From contig JBCCOV010000002.1 of assembly GCA_039039985.1 (NCBI GenBank), positions 19,721-83,720 of the forward strand: a stretch of DNA of 64,000 bases, given 5' to 3'. Source of the DNA: JBCBWG01 sp039039985 (GTDB lineage Bacteria; Pseudomonadota; Alphaproteobacteria; Rhizobiales; Hyphomicrobiaceae). Shown one piece after another: positions 1 through 8,815 of this stretch. Every line of letters starts with the position of its first letter. The stretch's first letter is position 1. A program made the translations under genes and the position numbers. The notes under the pieces were generated by a model. It made no database searches. It was not told where the DNA came from and worked only from the letters and a program-made list of their open reading frames with translations.

Positions 1-1
1 C

Positions 2-592
2 TGGGGTCTCGCTGCGAAGTCCCTTCTCGACCGCACGGGCGGAGTAATACTGTTGGCGCTTCTGTCACCGGTATTCGCTTTGATCGCATTGGCAATCAGA
101 CTGAACAGTGTCGGTCCTGTCTTCTTTCGACAACGCCGTCATGGCCTCGGAGGCCGCGAGATCATTGTTTGGAAATTCCGCACAATGCGCGTGACGGAAA
201 ACGGGCCAAGCGTTCGCCAGGCCACAAAACATGATCCGCGGATTACGGGAATAGGACGCATTTTGCGGAGAACCAGCCTCGACGAACTTCCACAATTGAT
301 CAACGTCGTTTTAGGTAGCATGTCTCTGGTCGGGCCACGTCCCCACGCGGTTGCCCACAACGAATATTATTCGTCTCGTATTGTGTCCTACAACAAACGG
401 AACCTGGTGAAACCTGGGATCACCGGATGGGCGCAGGTCAACGGTTACCGCGGCGAAACGCGCGAACTTTCTCAAATGCAGAAACGAGTTGAATACGACC
501 TTTGGTATATTAAGAACTGGTCACCTTGGCTCGACATAAAAATCATTCTGCTCACGCCGGTTTTCGGACTAGTCCACAAGAATGCATACTGA
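2..592 (+). CDS. bacterial sugar transferase (polyprenyl-phosphate sugar-1-phosphate transferase), 5' truncated
   Basis: Carries the C-terminal catalytic domain of the bacterial sugar transferase family (WcaJ/ExoY/RfbP type), which moves a sugar-1-phosphate from a nucleotide sugar to undecaprenyl phosphate at the inner membrane and starts surface polysaccharide assembly. The reading frame is open to the left edge, and the residues before the first possible start (KSLLDRTGG, then a hydrophobic helix) are the usual entry of the domain, so the true start lies outside the window. Family signatures are visible: WKFRTM, DELPQLINV, GSMSLVGPRP and KPGITGWAQVNG. The Arg-rich stretch and the DE pair belong to the active site. 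It heads a tight operon of polysaccharide genes, which fits an initiating enzyme. The sugar specificity cannot be read. Confidence 0.9.
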   Translation, partial: WGLAAKSLLDRTGGVILLALLSPVFALIALAIRLNSVGPVFFRQRRHGLGGREIIVWKFRTMRVTENGPSVRQATKHDPRITGIGRILRRTSLDELPQLINVVLGSMSLVGPRPHAVAHNEYYSSRIVSYNKRNLVKPGITGWAQVNGYRGETRELSQMQKRVEYDLWYIKNWSPWLDIKIILLTPVFGLVHKNAY

Positions 593-610
593 GAATAGGG
601 AGCGGACACA

Positions 611-1735
611 ATGAACGTCGTCGTCAATCCATCGCTCCTTCGGCCGTCACATCAACAATCAACTGGTCGTGATGTGACGGCCGTTCCGTCAACTGCGCTG
701 CTCAATGCCTATTCAACGCGCAACCTCGGCGACGCTGCCATTATGGCGTCAATTGCTGCGATGTTGCCGGAGCGGTGCGCGCAGGTTGCGTTGCACAGCG
801 AAAGCCAGATTGATGTCCCGGGCATTGCTTTGACCGATGTCGTGCACAGTGCGCGCCGGTTCGTTTCGGTCGGCGGCGACATCTTCAACAACTCCCGGCC
901 CAGGCTGATTACACGAAGCTACCTGCGAAACATCCAACAACTGCGCGCGCACGCAAGTCGCACGATCGTATTTGGCCAAACGATTCCGTCATCTTGCGGA
1001 TGGCTGGGCTTGCCAATGCTGACAGCTGCTCTACGCCGCGTGCGTGCCGTTGTTGTCCGCGACTCGGAAAGCCATGACTTGCTGAAGCGTTCCGGCGTGG
1101 ATGCGGACCTCTCGTTTGACGCCGCCTTCAGCCTCGCGCCGACGCAAAGTGGTATCGCGGCGGCTGTTGCGCACTTTGCAGGCCGGGGTCTGGATCCGGC
1201 CCGAACGGTCTTGCTGTCGATCCGTTCGTTCGATTCAATCTATCGACAAGATCCCGATTTGTTTCTTGCCAGAATGGCGCGACTGGCCGATCTCCTGATC
1301 GCGCGCGGACATCAGGTCGCCGTCCTCATACAGTCCGATGTCAACACCAACGACAGCGACGCGGTTATCGCACAAGCCTTGCATTGCCGCGTTCCGGCCG
1401 TTCGAATTCTGGACCTTTTCGAGCCGGTTGGGACACATGACCGCGTCGCAACACTTATTGGTGCATTGGCAATTGCCAACATTGTCGTTGCGGTGCGCTA
1501 TCACGGTGCCGTGCTGAGACTCGTCGGCGGCCGCCAACCCTACAATCTCTATTACTCGCGCAAAGGTCGCGAACTCCAGAAGCGCCTGGGGCTCACGGGG
1601 TGTGCACTGGACGACTTCTGCCCGGAAGATGCCATTCCCGAAATCGAGGCGACGGCTGACCGCGGTTTTGATCCGTCACCCGTCAGCGAAAACGTCCGCG
1701 GTGCATTCGATCGCGCATACGCAAGGATCGCGTAA
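611..1735 (+). CDS. polysaccharide pyruvyl transferase family protein
   Basis: 374 residues matching the polysaccharide pyruvyl transferase family: an early NLGDAAI loop, a VSVGGDIFNN motif in the first half, and late VRYHGAVL and NLYYSRKG motifs. Family members add pyruvate ketals from phosphoenolpyruvate to sugars of exopolysaccharides, although some paralogues act differently. It begins 18 bases after the sugar transferase with a GGGAG Shine-Dalgarno, and its stop codon overlaps the start of the flippase gene by one base, so it is co-transcribed with the polysaccharide operon. No signal peptide is seen, which fits a cytoplasmic enzyme working on lipid-linked intermediates. Confidence 0.8.
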   Translation: MNVVVNPSLLRPSHQQSTGRDVTAVPSTALLNAYSTRNLGDAAIMASIAAMLPERCAQVALHSESQIDVPGIALTDVVHSARRFVSVGGDIFNNSRPRLITRSYLRNIQQLRAHASRTIVFGQTIPSSCGWLGLPMLTAALRRVRAVVVRDSESHDLLKRSGVDADLSFDAAFSLAPTQSGIAAAVAHFAGRGLDPARTVLLSIRSFDSIYRQDPDLFLARMARLADLLIARGHQVAVLIQSDVNTNDSDAVIAQALHCRVPAVRILDLFEPVGTHDRVATLIGALAIANIVVAVRYHGAVLRLVGGRQPYNLYYSRKGRELQKRLGLTGCALDDFCPEDAIPEIEATADRGFDPSPVSENVRGAFDRAYARIA

Positions 1736-3021
1736 TGGGCGGTCTCGAGCGCACATTGGCGTACGCGCTGAAACTGGTTTCAGGAGGAATCATCCGTCAC
1801 GCGGGGCTGATCGCCGGCGCCGAAGCCGTGAATCGTATCACGCGTATTGTGACGGCCGTTGCCTTGGCTCGCGCAATGGACATTCCGGAGTTCGGCATTG
1901 CGATGGCGGCGCTGACCGTCCACGAGCTCGTGCGCATGTTCATTCAGAACGGTCTTGGGACGCGCATCGTTGCCGCAGACGACCAGTCCGTTGCGTCCGT
2001 CGCATATGCGGTTTTCAGATTGAACTGGCAATTGGGGCTTGCGCTTTGCGCGATCCAGCTCATCTTGGCCTGGCCAATCGCAATGTACTTCGCTTCTGCG
2101 GAACTGGGCTTCGCAGTCGCGGTGCTCGCCCTGGTTCACGTCATCTATCCATTTGCGATGGTTCAGGTTTACCTGGCGCAACGTGCTGACCGCTGGGGTG
2201 TTGTAAGTCTCGCAATCGCGGTTCAGGCTGCGGTCGACAACCTGGCAACAGCAATATTGGCGATTGCGGGTTTCGGGATCTGGGCCGTTGTCCTTCCCAA
2301 ACTGGTCGTTGCCGTGATCTGGGTTGTCTACCACCGGCGCGCAACACTATGGAAGATGACGCGACCGGCTGCAAAAGCCGACAATCGGCAGCTCCTGTAT
2401 TACGCGTCAAAAGTCCTCGTCGTGGAAATGCTGGCGACGTTGCGCGCCCACGGCGACAAGGCCGTCGTCGGGCTCATGCTCGGCCCCATGGCGCTTGGTC
2501 TGTACGCGTTCGCGGCTAACATCGGACGCGGAATCACACTTAGCCTGTCGCAAAGCCTGAGCGCTGTCATCCTCCCATATCTGCGCCGTGGGCGTGAAGC
2601 CGGCCAGCTACGACGAACGCATGCGGAGACGCTGACGATCATGTCGTTGAGTGTCGCGCCGTTCGCCATTGGAATTGCCGTATCCGCCGATTGGCTGATT
2701 CCACTTGTCTTCGGCGAGAAATGGAATGGCGCGTCGGAGCTGGTCGCTGTCTTGTCCCTGGCGTCACTGGCACACCCGATCATTTCGGCGACGTCGCAAA
2801 TGCTGCGTGCAGATGACCGCGTCGGAGAAGATTTGGCCATCAGCGCAATACTCACAGTCGCCATGTTCGGGACTTTGGTTTTCACGTTGCCATTCGGCCT
2901 TTACCCGGCGGTCCTGTGTGCAGCCGGGATACAGCTCGCAGTCGCAATAGGTGTTCTCGCCTGCAGCTTTCGGCCAAGCCCTGGCTGGGCCGCCTCGGTT
3001 CAAAGTGAGGCCAGGAAATGA
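1735..3021 (+). CDS. Wzx-like polysaccharide flippase (MOP superfamily)
   Basis: 428 residues with about twelve hydrophobic segments and the layout of the polysaccharide transport branch of the MOP superfamily: an N-terminal stretch with RITRIVTAVALAR followed by paired helices, and a long second half with GDKAVVGLMLGP, typical of Wzx/WzxC-like proteins. It would flip undecaprenyl-linked repeat units across the inner membrane. The ATG overlaps the stop of the pyruvyl transferase gene by one base, and its own stop overlaps the next glycosyltransferase start (ATGA). No Wzy polymerase is visible in the part of the operon present here; it may lie to the left. Confidence 0.8.
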   Translation: MGGLERTLAYALKLVSGGIIRHAGLIAGAEAVNRITRIVTAVALARAMDIPEFGIAMAALTVHELVRMFIQNGLGTRIVAADDQSVASVAYAVFRLNWQLGLALCAIQLILAWPIAMYFASAELGFAVAVLALVHVIYPFAMVQVYLAQRADRWGVVSLAIAVQAAVDNLATAILAIAGFGIWAVVLPKLVVAVIWVVYHRRATLWKMTRPAAKADNRQLLYYASKVLVVEMLATLRAHGDKAVVGLMLGPMALGLYAFAANIGRGITLSLSQSLSAVILPYLRRGREAGQLRRTHAETLTIMSLSVAPFAIGIAVSADWLIPLVFGEKWNGASELVAVLSLASLAHPIISATSQMLRADDRVGEDLAISAILTVAMFGTLVFTLPFGLYPAVLCAAGIQLAVAIGVLACSFRPSPGWAASVQSEARK

Positions 3022-3995
3022 ACCAGACCTCAACCGAAGCAATACCGTCCGTTTCGGTTGTCGTGCCGTGCTACAACGCCGCCGCGACAATCGAGGACTG
3101 CATGCGAAGTGTCCAGGCACAGACGCGCAATGACTGGGAACTCATCGTCGTTGACGATGGGTCCCACGACAACTCGCGTACTGTCGTATTGGATTTGGCG
3201 CAGCGTGACCCGCGCATTCGTCTTCATGCACAAGCGAACGCCGGGCCGGCAGCCGCGCGCAATTGCGGCGTTGGCCTGGCGCGTGGCGGCATAGTCGCAT
3301 TTCTGGATTCCGACGACCGATGGGACGCCGATCATCTTGCGCTGGCAACTGCAATGCTTGCCGCAGATCCGGCACTTGGCGTCGCCTTCGCACGGTGCCG
3401 GATTTTGAGCGACAACGGATTGCCGACCGGCCAACGCACGCGCGCATGGACTAATGGTGTTGCGATTGCCGACATACTTGCCGGCAATCCCACCGCAACA
3501 TGCTCAAGCCTCGTCGTTCGCAAAGCCGTATTCGAAACAGTTGGCGGCATGCGCGATGATATGGTGCATGCGGAAGACCAAGAGTGGCTGTTTCGCGTTG
3601 TCCGGAACGGTTGGCGCCTGCAGAGCCATAACAAGGCAACGGTGGGTTATCGGACGTCGACGGGCGGGCTCTCAGCGAATGTCGAACGGATGTTTTCCGG
3701 CTGGCGCACATTCGTGCAGCACGCCCGGACACTTGAACCGGAGATGGTCGCACGCGAACTTCCGCGCGCGCGAGCTGCCATGCACCTCTACTTCGCCAGA
3801 CGAATGATACGGGACGGTCGTTTCGGCGTGCGGCCAATCGCGCATGTCGCGCAAGCTGTATGCGCCGCGCCGCGCGTCCTTCTGACCAGCCCCGCTGCTG
3901 TCTTCACGATCGCCTGTGCGGCCGTGACCGGCACGGTCGCGCCGACCGTCACACACAGCATCGTCATGTCGATAGGAAAGATGCGTCATGCCTAA
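3018..3995 (+). CDS. glycosyltransferase family 2 (first of a tandem pair)
   Basis: 325 residues with a GT-A fold N terminus: VVVPCYNAAATIEDCM near residue 15, IVVDDGS near residue 45 and the DXD-like FLDSDDRWD near residue 100. It should transfer a sugar from a nucleotide donor to the growing lipid-linked polysaccharide. A C-terminal tail of about 110 residues follows, with a TGGLSANVER motif shared with the next gene. AGGAA precedes the ATG, which overlaps the flippase stop codon. Donor and linkage are unknown. Confidence 0.85.
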   Translation: MNQTSTEAIPSVSVVVPCYNAAATIEDCMRSVQAQTRNDWELIVVDDGSHDNSRTVVLDLAQRDPRIRLHAQANAGPAAARNCGVGLARGGIVAFLDSDDRWDADHLALATAMLAADPALGVAFARCRILSDNGLPTGQRTRAWTNGVAIADILAGNPTATCSSLVVRKAVFETVGGMRDDMVHAEDQEWLFRVVRNGWRLQSHNKATVGYRTSTGGLSANVERMFSGWRTFVQHARTLEPEMVARELPRARAAMHLYFARRMIRDGRFGVRPIAHVAQAVCAAPRVLLTSPAAVFTIACAAVTGTVAPTVTHSIVMSIGKMRHA

Positions 3996-5007
3996 AGTCG
4001 TAAGTGCGGCTCCAAAGTTCACGGTTGTTGTTCCGCTGTACAATACGGAGCGGTACATTGCCGAAGCGCTCGACTCGCTCCTCACGCAAACGTTCGATGA
4101 CTTCGAAGTCATTGTGGTCAACGATGCGTCACAAGATGCCGGCCCTGCCATCGTCGAACAGTATGCAGCGCGCGACTCTCGCATTCAGCTGGTCACCCAG
4201 GAAAACCGCGGCTTGTCAGGCGCGCGCAACACAGGCATCCGCCTCGCGCGCGGCCGGTACATCGCCTTGCTGGACGCAGACGATGCGTTTCTGCCTGACA
4301 AGCTGGAGCTGCATCGTGCGCACCTCGATGCAAATCCCGACATTGGAGTCAGCTACGCGCCATCGTTGTTCATAGACGAAGACAGCAAGGCCATGGGGAT
4401 CGCGCAAAAGCCAAAACTCAAAAACATAACTGCCGATCATATATTCTGCCGCAATCCGGTTGGTAACGGATCGGCTCCAGTGCTTCGTCGCGCAATGCTG
4501 GACGACATCGCCTTCGCGATCAACGCGCCAGAAGGTGCACGCGTATGCTGGTTTGACGAGAGTTTCCGCCAAACCGAAGATCTTGAGGCATGGTGCCGGA
4601 TCGCGACCACAACGCAGTGGCGCTTTGAAGGGATCAAGACGCCGTTGACGCTTTATCGCGTCAGCACAAGCGGCCTCTCAGCCAACGTCGAAAAGCAGTT
4701 TGATGCTTGGCTGCACTTCCGTGACAAGCTGCAGTCCATCGCACCGGAACTGGTGGCGCGGTTCGGCCGTCGCGCGGAAGGTTACATGCGCCGCTACTTG
4801 GCGCGGCGCGCGGCCGTTTCGGGCGACGGCGCGAAGGCGCTTTGGCTGCTCGCGCAGGCTGTGCACTGCCATCCTGGCATCATTGTCCAAGAACCGAAAC
4901 GGACTCTCGTCACGGGCGGCTTTGCGGCGCTGGCATGGGCGTTGCCGCCAGCGCGTTTCGAAGCGCTCAAAGGCCGTGTGTTCAGAGCGCGACCCGCAGA
5001 AGCCTAG
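3988..5007 (+). CDS. glycosyltransferase family 2 (second of a tandem pair)
   Basis: 339 residues. GT2 signatures are VVVPLYNTERYI, VIVVNDASQD and ALLDADDAF. The C-terminal part, with TSGLSANVEKQ and a following Arg-rich helical region, parallels the upstream enzyme, which points to a local duplication followed by divergence. It overlaps the upstream gene by 8 bases and is the last gene of the polysaccharide operon. The modular repeat starts about 25 bases after its stop codon and may mark the operon end. Confidence 0.85.
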   Translation: MPKVVSAAPKFTVVVPLYNTERYIAEALDSLLTQTFDDFEVIVVNDASQDAGPAIVEQYAARDSRIQLVTQENRGLSGARNTGIRLARGRYIALLDADDAFLPDKLELHRAHLDANPDIGVSYAPSLFIDEDSKAMGIAQKPKLKNITADHIFCRNPVGNGSAPVLRRAMLDDIAFAINAPEGARVCWFDESFRQTEDLEAWCRIATTTQWRFEGIKTPLTLYRVSTSGLSANVEKQFDAWLHFRDKLQSIAPELVARFGRRAEGYMRRYLARRAAVSGDGAKALWLLAQAVHCHPGIIVQEPKRTLVTGGFAALAWALPPARFEALKGRVFRARPAEA

Positions 5008-5031
5008 GCTCGTGAGCGAGAGTCTTTAATG

Positions 5032-5225
5032 GCGCTGTTCGCAGGCTCGCGGCTCGAGCGAGTCCTTGCGTGCGCTACCGCTCGCGTCAAGCGCTCGCTA
5101 CTTGAGCGCGGGCCAGCCGTCGGGCACCCCAGGCCGCGAATGCGGCCCGGCGCGTTGCGCCGCCCACGCGGAGGCCCGAGCACAGCGAGGAACAGCCGTG
5201 AGCGATAAACAACAAGCGTGAGCGA
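5032..5225 (+). repeat. modular GC-rich intergenic repeat, copy A
   Basis: Three modules follow one another: A1 at about 5032-5060 (GCGCTGTTCGCAGGCTCGCG, ending in GCTCGAGCG), A2 at about 5071-5110 (CTACCGCTCGCG through TACTTGAGCGCG) and A3 at about 5114-5225. A3 holds two adjacent perfect hairpins, GGCCGC-GAAT-GCGGCC and CGGCGC-GTT-GCGCCG, and ends with GTGAGCGATAAACAACAAGC. The same modules recur at 33588-33870, 34057-34156 and, inverted, at 50247-50588. Here the element sits between two convergent genes, so a bidirectional terminator or mRNA-end stabiliser is possible. That role is inference. Confidence 0.85.
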
Positions 5226-5247
5226 AAGCAAGCTGCAGCGACACGCA

Positions 5248-5949
5248 TTAGAGCTGCTGCAAATCGTATCGATGCAGAATCTGGAACAGTTCAACCGCTG
5301 CATTCTCGCGATGTCGGCGGTAGAGCTTGCGAACACGTTCGACATTGCGTTGTTTCAGGAGTTTGACCATTCGAGCATGATCCGAAGTCGACTTGTGAGG
5401 GACCTTGCGGAACTTCAATGTGAACATGCGCACACGATGCGCCTGGTCAAGCAACCGCGCGATGATCTTCGCGAGGCGCCGGTTGCGAACGTAATCGAGA
5501 TGCAACCGGTGAAACCGGTCATCAGCAATAGCCCAGCCGGCTAACTCTCCACGATCGATAGCAGCCTCCATGGCTGTCACCGTCGCCGCCAATTCCGCGA
5601 GTTGGGATGGCGACAGACCCTGTGCAGCCAAAGCGGCTGCGCACTCCGGCTCCAACATCTTCAAGAGATCATAAATGTCGCGCATCTCCTCTATGGAGAT
5701 CGGTAAAACGCGCATTCCCCGCCGCGCCTTGAGTTCAATCAGGCCATCATCTACCAGCTTGACGAGCGCCTCGTGCACGGGCGTTCGACTGATGCCGAGG
5801 CGCTCCGCCAGCTCCGTCTCCATGCATTGAAACCCCGGTGGCAGTGCGTTTCGCATGATGTCCTGCTTGATGCGCAGATAGGCCTCCCGCGTCCGACTGG
5901 CTTTCGGCAAAGAGCCGATCGGCTCGCGACGTTCCGTTAAAACTACCAC
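5248..5949 (-). CDS. GntR family regulator, FadR/FCD subfamily
   Basis: 233 residues. The N-terminal winged helix spans about residues 20-90 (ELAERLGISRTPVHEALVKL, then a GLIELKARRG wing). The C-terminal all-helical FCD domain contains a D-x3-H pattern (DDRFHRLHL) and a late H that may bind a metal or carboxylate ligand. It is divergent from the ABC-MR/MLE operon and most likely senses a sugar acid or a pathway intermediate and controls that operon. The palindromes at 6066-6086 between the two are candidate sites. The 3' end abuts repeat copy A. Confidence 0.9.
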   Translation of the reverse strand: MVVLTERREPIGSLPKASRTREAYLRIKQDIMRNALPPGFQCMETELAERLGISRTPVHEALVKLVDDGLIELKARRGMRVLPISIEEMRDIYDLLKMLEPECAAALAAQGLSPSQLAELAATVTAMEAAIDRGELAGWAIADDRFHRLHLDYVRNRRLAKIIARLLDQAHRVRMFTLKFRKVPHKSTSDHARMVKLLKQRNVERVRKLYRRHRENAAVELFQILHRYDLQQL

Positions 5950-6065
5950 CGGAACTCTCCCTCGTTCGCCAGTCCAGTTGGCTAGCGTTCATTGTTCGGC
6001 GCACAGATCCGCGGTGGGCAACATGCAGAAACTCGCATCGAACAGCGCGTTGACTTCGGAGCTTT

Positions 6066-6086
6066 AATGCATACATTGTGCGACAA
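6066..6086. promoter_or_regulatory. candidate GntR operator in divergent intergenic region
   Basis: Two overlapping dyads lie between the divergent GntR gene and the ABC operon: AATG-CATA-CATT (6066-6077) and TTGT-GCG-ACAA (6076-6086). FCD-type GntR proteins usually bind short AT-rich inverted repeats of this form. The core ATGCATACA is also found in the candidate operator at 28067-28081. Assignment rests on symmetry and position only. Confidence 0.4.
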
Positions 6087-6201
6087 GCAAACCGATACAA
6101 AATAGAGCGGGCGCTCGGTCACAAAGCAAGTGCAGTCGCCAAAATCGAATTGGTGAATTCTGCCGAATGATCTTAAAAAGAGCTCGCCGGGAGGGAAAGG
6201 G

Positions 6202-7263
6202 ATGGCCTCAGTGGACATCCGCAACGTTCGCAAGTCGTTCGGCGCGGTTGAAGTGTTGCACGGTGTCAGTGTCCCCATTGACGACGGCGAATTCGTCGTC
6301 CTTGTCGGCCCATCGGGATGCGGCAAGTCCACGTTGTTGCGCATGCTCGCAGGCCTGGAAAACATCACGTCAGGGGAAATCGCGATCGGCGGCCGGGTGG
6401 TCAACAACGTCCACCCGAAAGAGCGCGACATCGCGATGGTGTTTCAGAACTACGCGCTCTATCCGCATATGACAGTTGCCCAGAACATGGGCTTCTCGCT
6501 GAAGCTTCGGAACACCGATAAATCGATTATCGCGGAGCGCGTTGCGCGCGCGGCTGAGATACTTGGCCTGTCCAACCTTCTCGATCGCTTTCCGCGCCAG
6601 CTCTCCGGTGGTCAGCGTCAACGCGTCGCCATGGGTCGTGCGATCGTCCGCGATCCACAGGTCTTCCTGTTCGACGAGCCGCTGTCGAATCTCGATGCCA
6701 AACTGCGTGTCGCGATGCGGACCGAAATCAAGGAGTTGCACCAGCGCCTACAAACCACGACGGTTTATGTGACGCATGACCAGATCGAAGCGATGACGAT
6801 GGCCGACAAAATCGTTGTCATGCATGATGGTATCGTCGAGCAAATTGGCGCGCCGCTTGAGCTCTATGACGATCCGCAAAACCTCTTTGTCGCTGGCTTC
6901 ATCGGATCTCCGGCCATGAATTTCCTGACCGGCAAGATAAACGCAAACGGCCAGGCGAGCGTCGAGCTTGCCGATGGAACCGCGATGCCGCTGGCGGGCG
7001 CTCCGACGGCAAGCGACGGCCGCCCGGTCACCTACGGCATCCGGCCCGAACATCTCGAACTTGCTGACGAGGGCGTCTCGGCCGAAGTCATCGTCGTCGA
7101 ACCAACCGGTGCCGAGACGCTTCTCTTCGTGCGGATCAATGGTCAGGAAGTCGTCGCCATCGAGCGCGATCGACATGAACTGAAACCGGGCCAGACCATC
7201 AAGCTGCGACCACGTCTCGATTACGCAAAACTCTTCGACCCGGAGACCGGCCAACGACTCTAA
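6202..7263 (+). CDS. ABC transporter ATP-binding protein, MalK/UgpC type
   Basis: 353 residues. It has Walker A GPSGCGKST (about residues 37-45), a Q loop, the LSGGQRQRVAMGRA signature, Walker B VFLFDEPLSNLD and the H loop VTHDQ, followed by a C-terminal TOBE/OB region, the standard build of carbohydrate-uptake ATPases of the CUT1 class. It is the first gene of the importer operon, ahead of its binding protein. A GGGAGGGAAAGGG-like purine stretch precedes the ATG at the inner end of the GntR/ABC intergenic region. The neighbouring dehydratase and lactonase suggest a sugar acid or related substrate. Confidence 0.92.
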   Translation: MASVDIRNVRKSFGAVEVLHGVSVPIDDGEFVVLVGPSGCGKSTLLRMLAGLENITSGEIAIGGRVVNNVHPKERDIAMVFQNYALYPHMTVAQNMGFSLKLRNTDKSIIAERVARAAEILGLSNLLDRFPRQLSGGQRQRVAMGRAIVRDPQVFLFDEPLSNLDAKLRVAMRTEIKELHQRLQTTTVYVTHDQIEAMTMADKIVVMHDGIVEQIGAPLELYDDPQNLFVAGFIGSPAMNFLTGKINANGQASVELADGTAMPLAGAPTASDGRPVTYGIRPEHLELADEGVSAEVIVVEPTGAETLLFVRINGQEVVAIERDRHELKPGQTIKLRPRLDYAKLFDPETGQRL

Positions 7264-7346
7264 GGGCTGACAACTCCCAATAACACGCCGAACGGCGAAC
7301 CTTATAACCGGCGCAAACCAAGCCGGATCACTACGGAGGAAATCTG

Positions 7347-8690
7347 ATGACAAGTCGTTTCGACCGACGTTCGGTCTTAAAAGGTGCGGCCGCCACTGCA
7401 GCGATCACCGCCGCGAGTTCGCAAAGCGACCTCTTCGGGTTCGCCAAGGACTGGGCGGCTGAAAACCCCTTCAAGCCGGAAGCGGGTGCATCGCTGTCCC
7501 TGACCCGCTGGCGGCGTTTCGTCCAGACAGAGGACGATGCGTTCCGCGAGATCGTCGCCGCCTTCACCAAGGCAACCGGCGTTGAGGTCAAGATTTCCGA
7601 AGAGGGCCTCGACGACATCCAGCCCAAGGCATCTGTTGCTGCCAACACGGGCCAGGGCGCCGATATGTTCTGGGGCATCTTCTCGTTCCCGCACCTGTTC
7701 CCCGAAAAGTCACTCGATCTCACCGATGCAATGGACTACCTCGGCAAGAAGTATGGTGGATGGACAGACGCTGCTGTCGTCTACGGTCGTGGCGCCGGCA
7801 AGAAGTGGGTTTGCATGCCCGTTGGCATCGTCGGCAACTATATCAACTTCCGGCGCTCCTCGATCGAGAAAGCCGGCTTCAAGGATGTGCCAGAAACGAC
7901 CGACGGCTTCCTGGAGATGATGGCTGCGCTGAAAAAGCAGGGCACGCCCGGCGGCTTCGCACTCGGCAACGCCTCAGGCGACGGAAACTCTTGGACGCAC
8001 TGGCTGCTATGGTCGCACGGCGGCAGACTGGTTGACGAGAACGACAAGGTCGCCATCCAGTCCGCAGAGACGAAAGCAGCGCTCGAATACTGCAAGAAGC
8101 TCTACGAAGCTTCCGCGCCCGGCACGATTTCGTGGAACGACAGCTTCAATAACAAAGCGTTCCTGTCAGGCCAGGTCCACGTCACCAACAACGGTATCTC
8201 CATCTATGCCGCGGCCCAGCGCAACGCCGCTGGCGGCGATGCCCTCGCCAAGGAAATCGCTGACGATATGGACCACGCCTTTTATCCGATCGGTCCGGTC
8301 GGCAAGCCGACGGAGTTGCAAGCCGTGTTCCCGATCATGGCGATGAACTACACCAAGTATCCAAATGCGGTGAAAGCGTTCCTCACCTACTGGATGGAAG
8401 CGGACCAGTACAACAAGTGGATCAAGGCTTCGGTCGGCTACGTCACCCATACGCTGAACGCCTATGACGACAACCCGGTCTGGACCGAGGATCCAAAGCG
8501 CAAGGTGTTCCGCGATGCTGGCAAGCGCACGCTGCCGTTCGGCTGGCCAGGAACGATTGGCGAAAAGGCCGCATCGGCCATGGCCGACTTCATCGTCGTC
8601 AACATGTTTGCCAACTTCGCATCCGGACGCATGGATGCTGATGCGGCGATGAAGCAGGCCGCGCGTCAGGCATCGCGCATCTATCGCTAG
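7347..8690 (+). CDS. ABC transporter extracellular substrate-binding protein, Tat-exported
   Basis: 447 residues, cluster B (MalE/UgpB-like) solute-binding fold. The N terminus has DRRSVLKG followed by an Ala-rich hydrophobic stretch, a twin-arginine signal. A GGAGG-type Shine-Dalgarno lies just before the ATG. It delivers the ligand in the periplasm to the two permeases that follow. A perfect 10-bp hairpin begins 13 bases after the stop codon and separates it from the permease genes. The ligand cannot be read from the sequence. Confidence 0.9.
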   Translation: MTSRFDRRSVLKGAAATAAITAASSQSDLFGFAKDWAAENPFKPEAGASLSLTRWRRFVQTEDDAFREIVAAFTKATGVEVKISEEGLDDIQPKASVAANTGQGADMFWGIFSFPHLFPEKSLDLTDAMDYLGKKYGGWTDAAVVYGRGAGKKWVCMPVGIVGNYINFRRSSIEKAGFKDVPETTDGFLEMMAALKKQGTPGGFALGNASGDGNSWTHWLLWSHGGRLVDENDKVAIQSAETKAALEYCKKLYEASAPGTISWNDSFNNKAFLSGQVHVTNNGISIYAAAQRNAAGGDALAKEIADDMDHAFYPIGPVGKPTELQAVFPIMAMNYTKYPNAVKAFLTYWMEADQYNKWIKASVGYVTHTLNAYDDNPVWTEDPKRKVFRDAGKRTLPFGWPGTIGEKAASAMADFIVVNMFANFASGRMDADAAMKQAARQASRIYR

Positions 8691-8702
8691 GCGGCACCGA
8701 CG

Positions 8703-8727
8703 CCCGCCCGGCAGGACGCCGGGCGGG
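8703..8727 (+). terminator. perfect 10-bp hairpin after the binding-protein gene
   Basis: CCCGCCCGGC, a 5-base loop and GCCGGGCGGG form an uninterrupted stem between the binding protein and the first permease gene. There is no T run, so it looks more like an mRNA-stabilising or partial-termination element that keeps binding-protein mRNA in excess than a full terminator. The two TRAP operons have hairpins at the same place. Confidence 0.65.
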
Positions 8728-8815
8728 TCGTGATTGGCAGAGGCAACCGGCAGTTTGCCTCCGCCAAACCACACCTCGGAGCAACCAAGTCAGACATAGC
8801 CACTCAGGAATTGCC

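Noticed and set aside
1780..2334. Long minus-strand open frame opposite the flippase gene
   Set aside because: Shadow of a real gene; no features on its own.
5218..5544. 108-residue open frame on the plus strand
   Set aside because: It is antisense to the well-supported GntR gene and starts inside repeat copy A.
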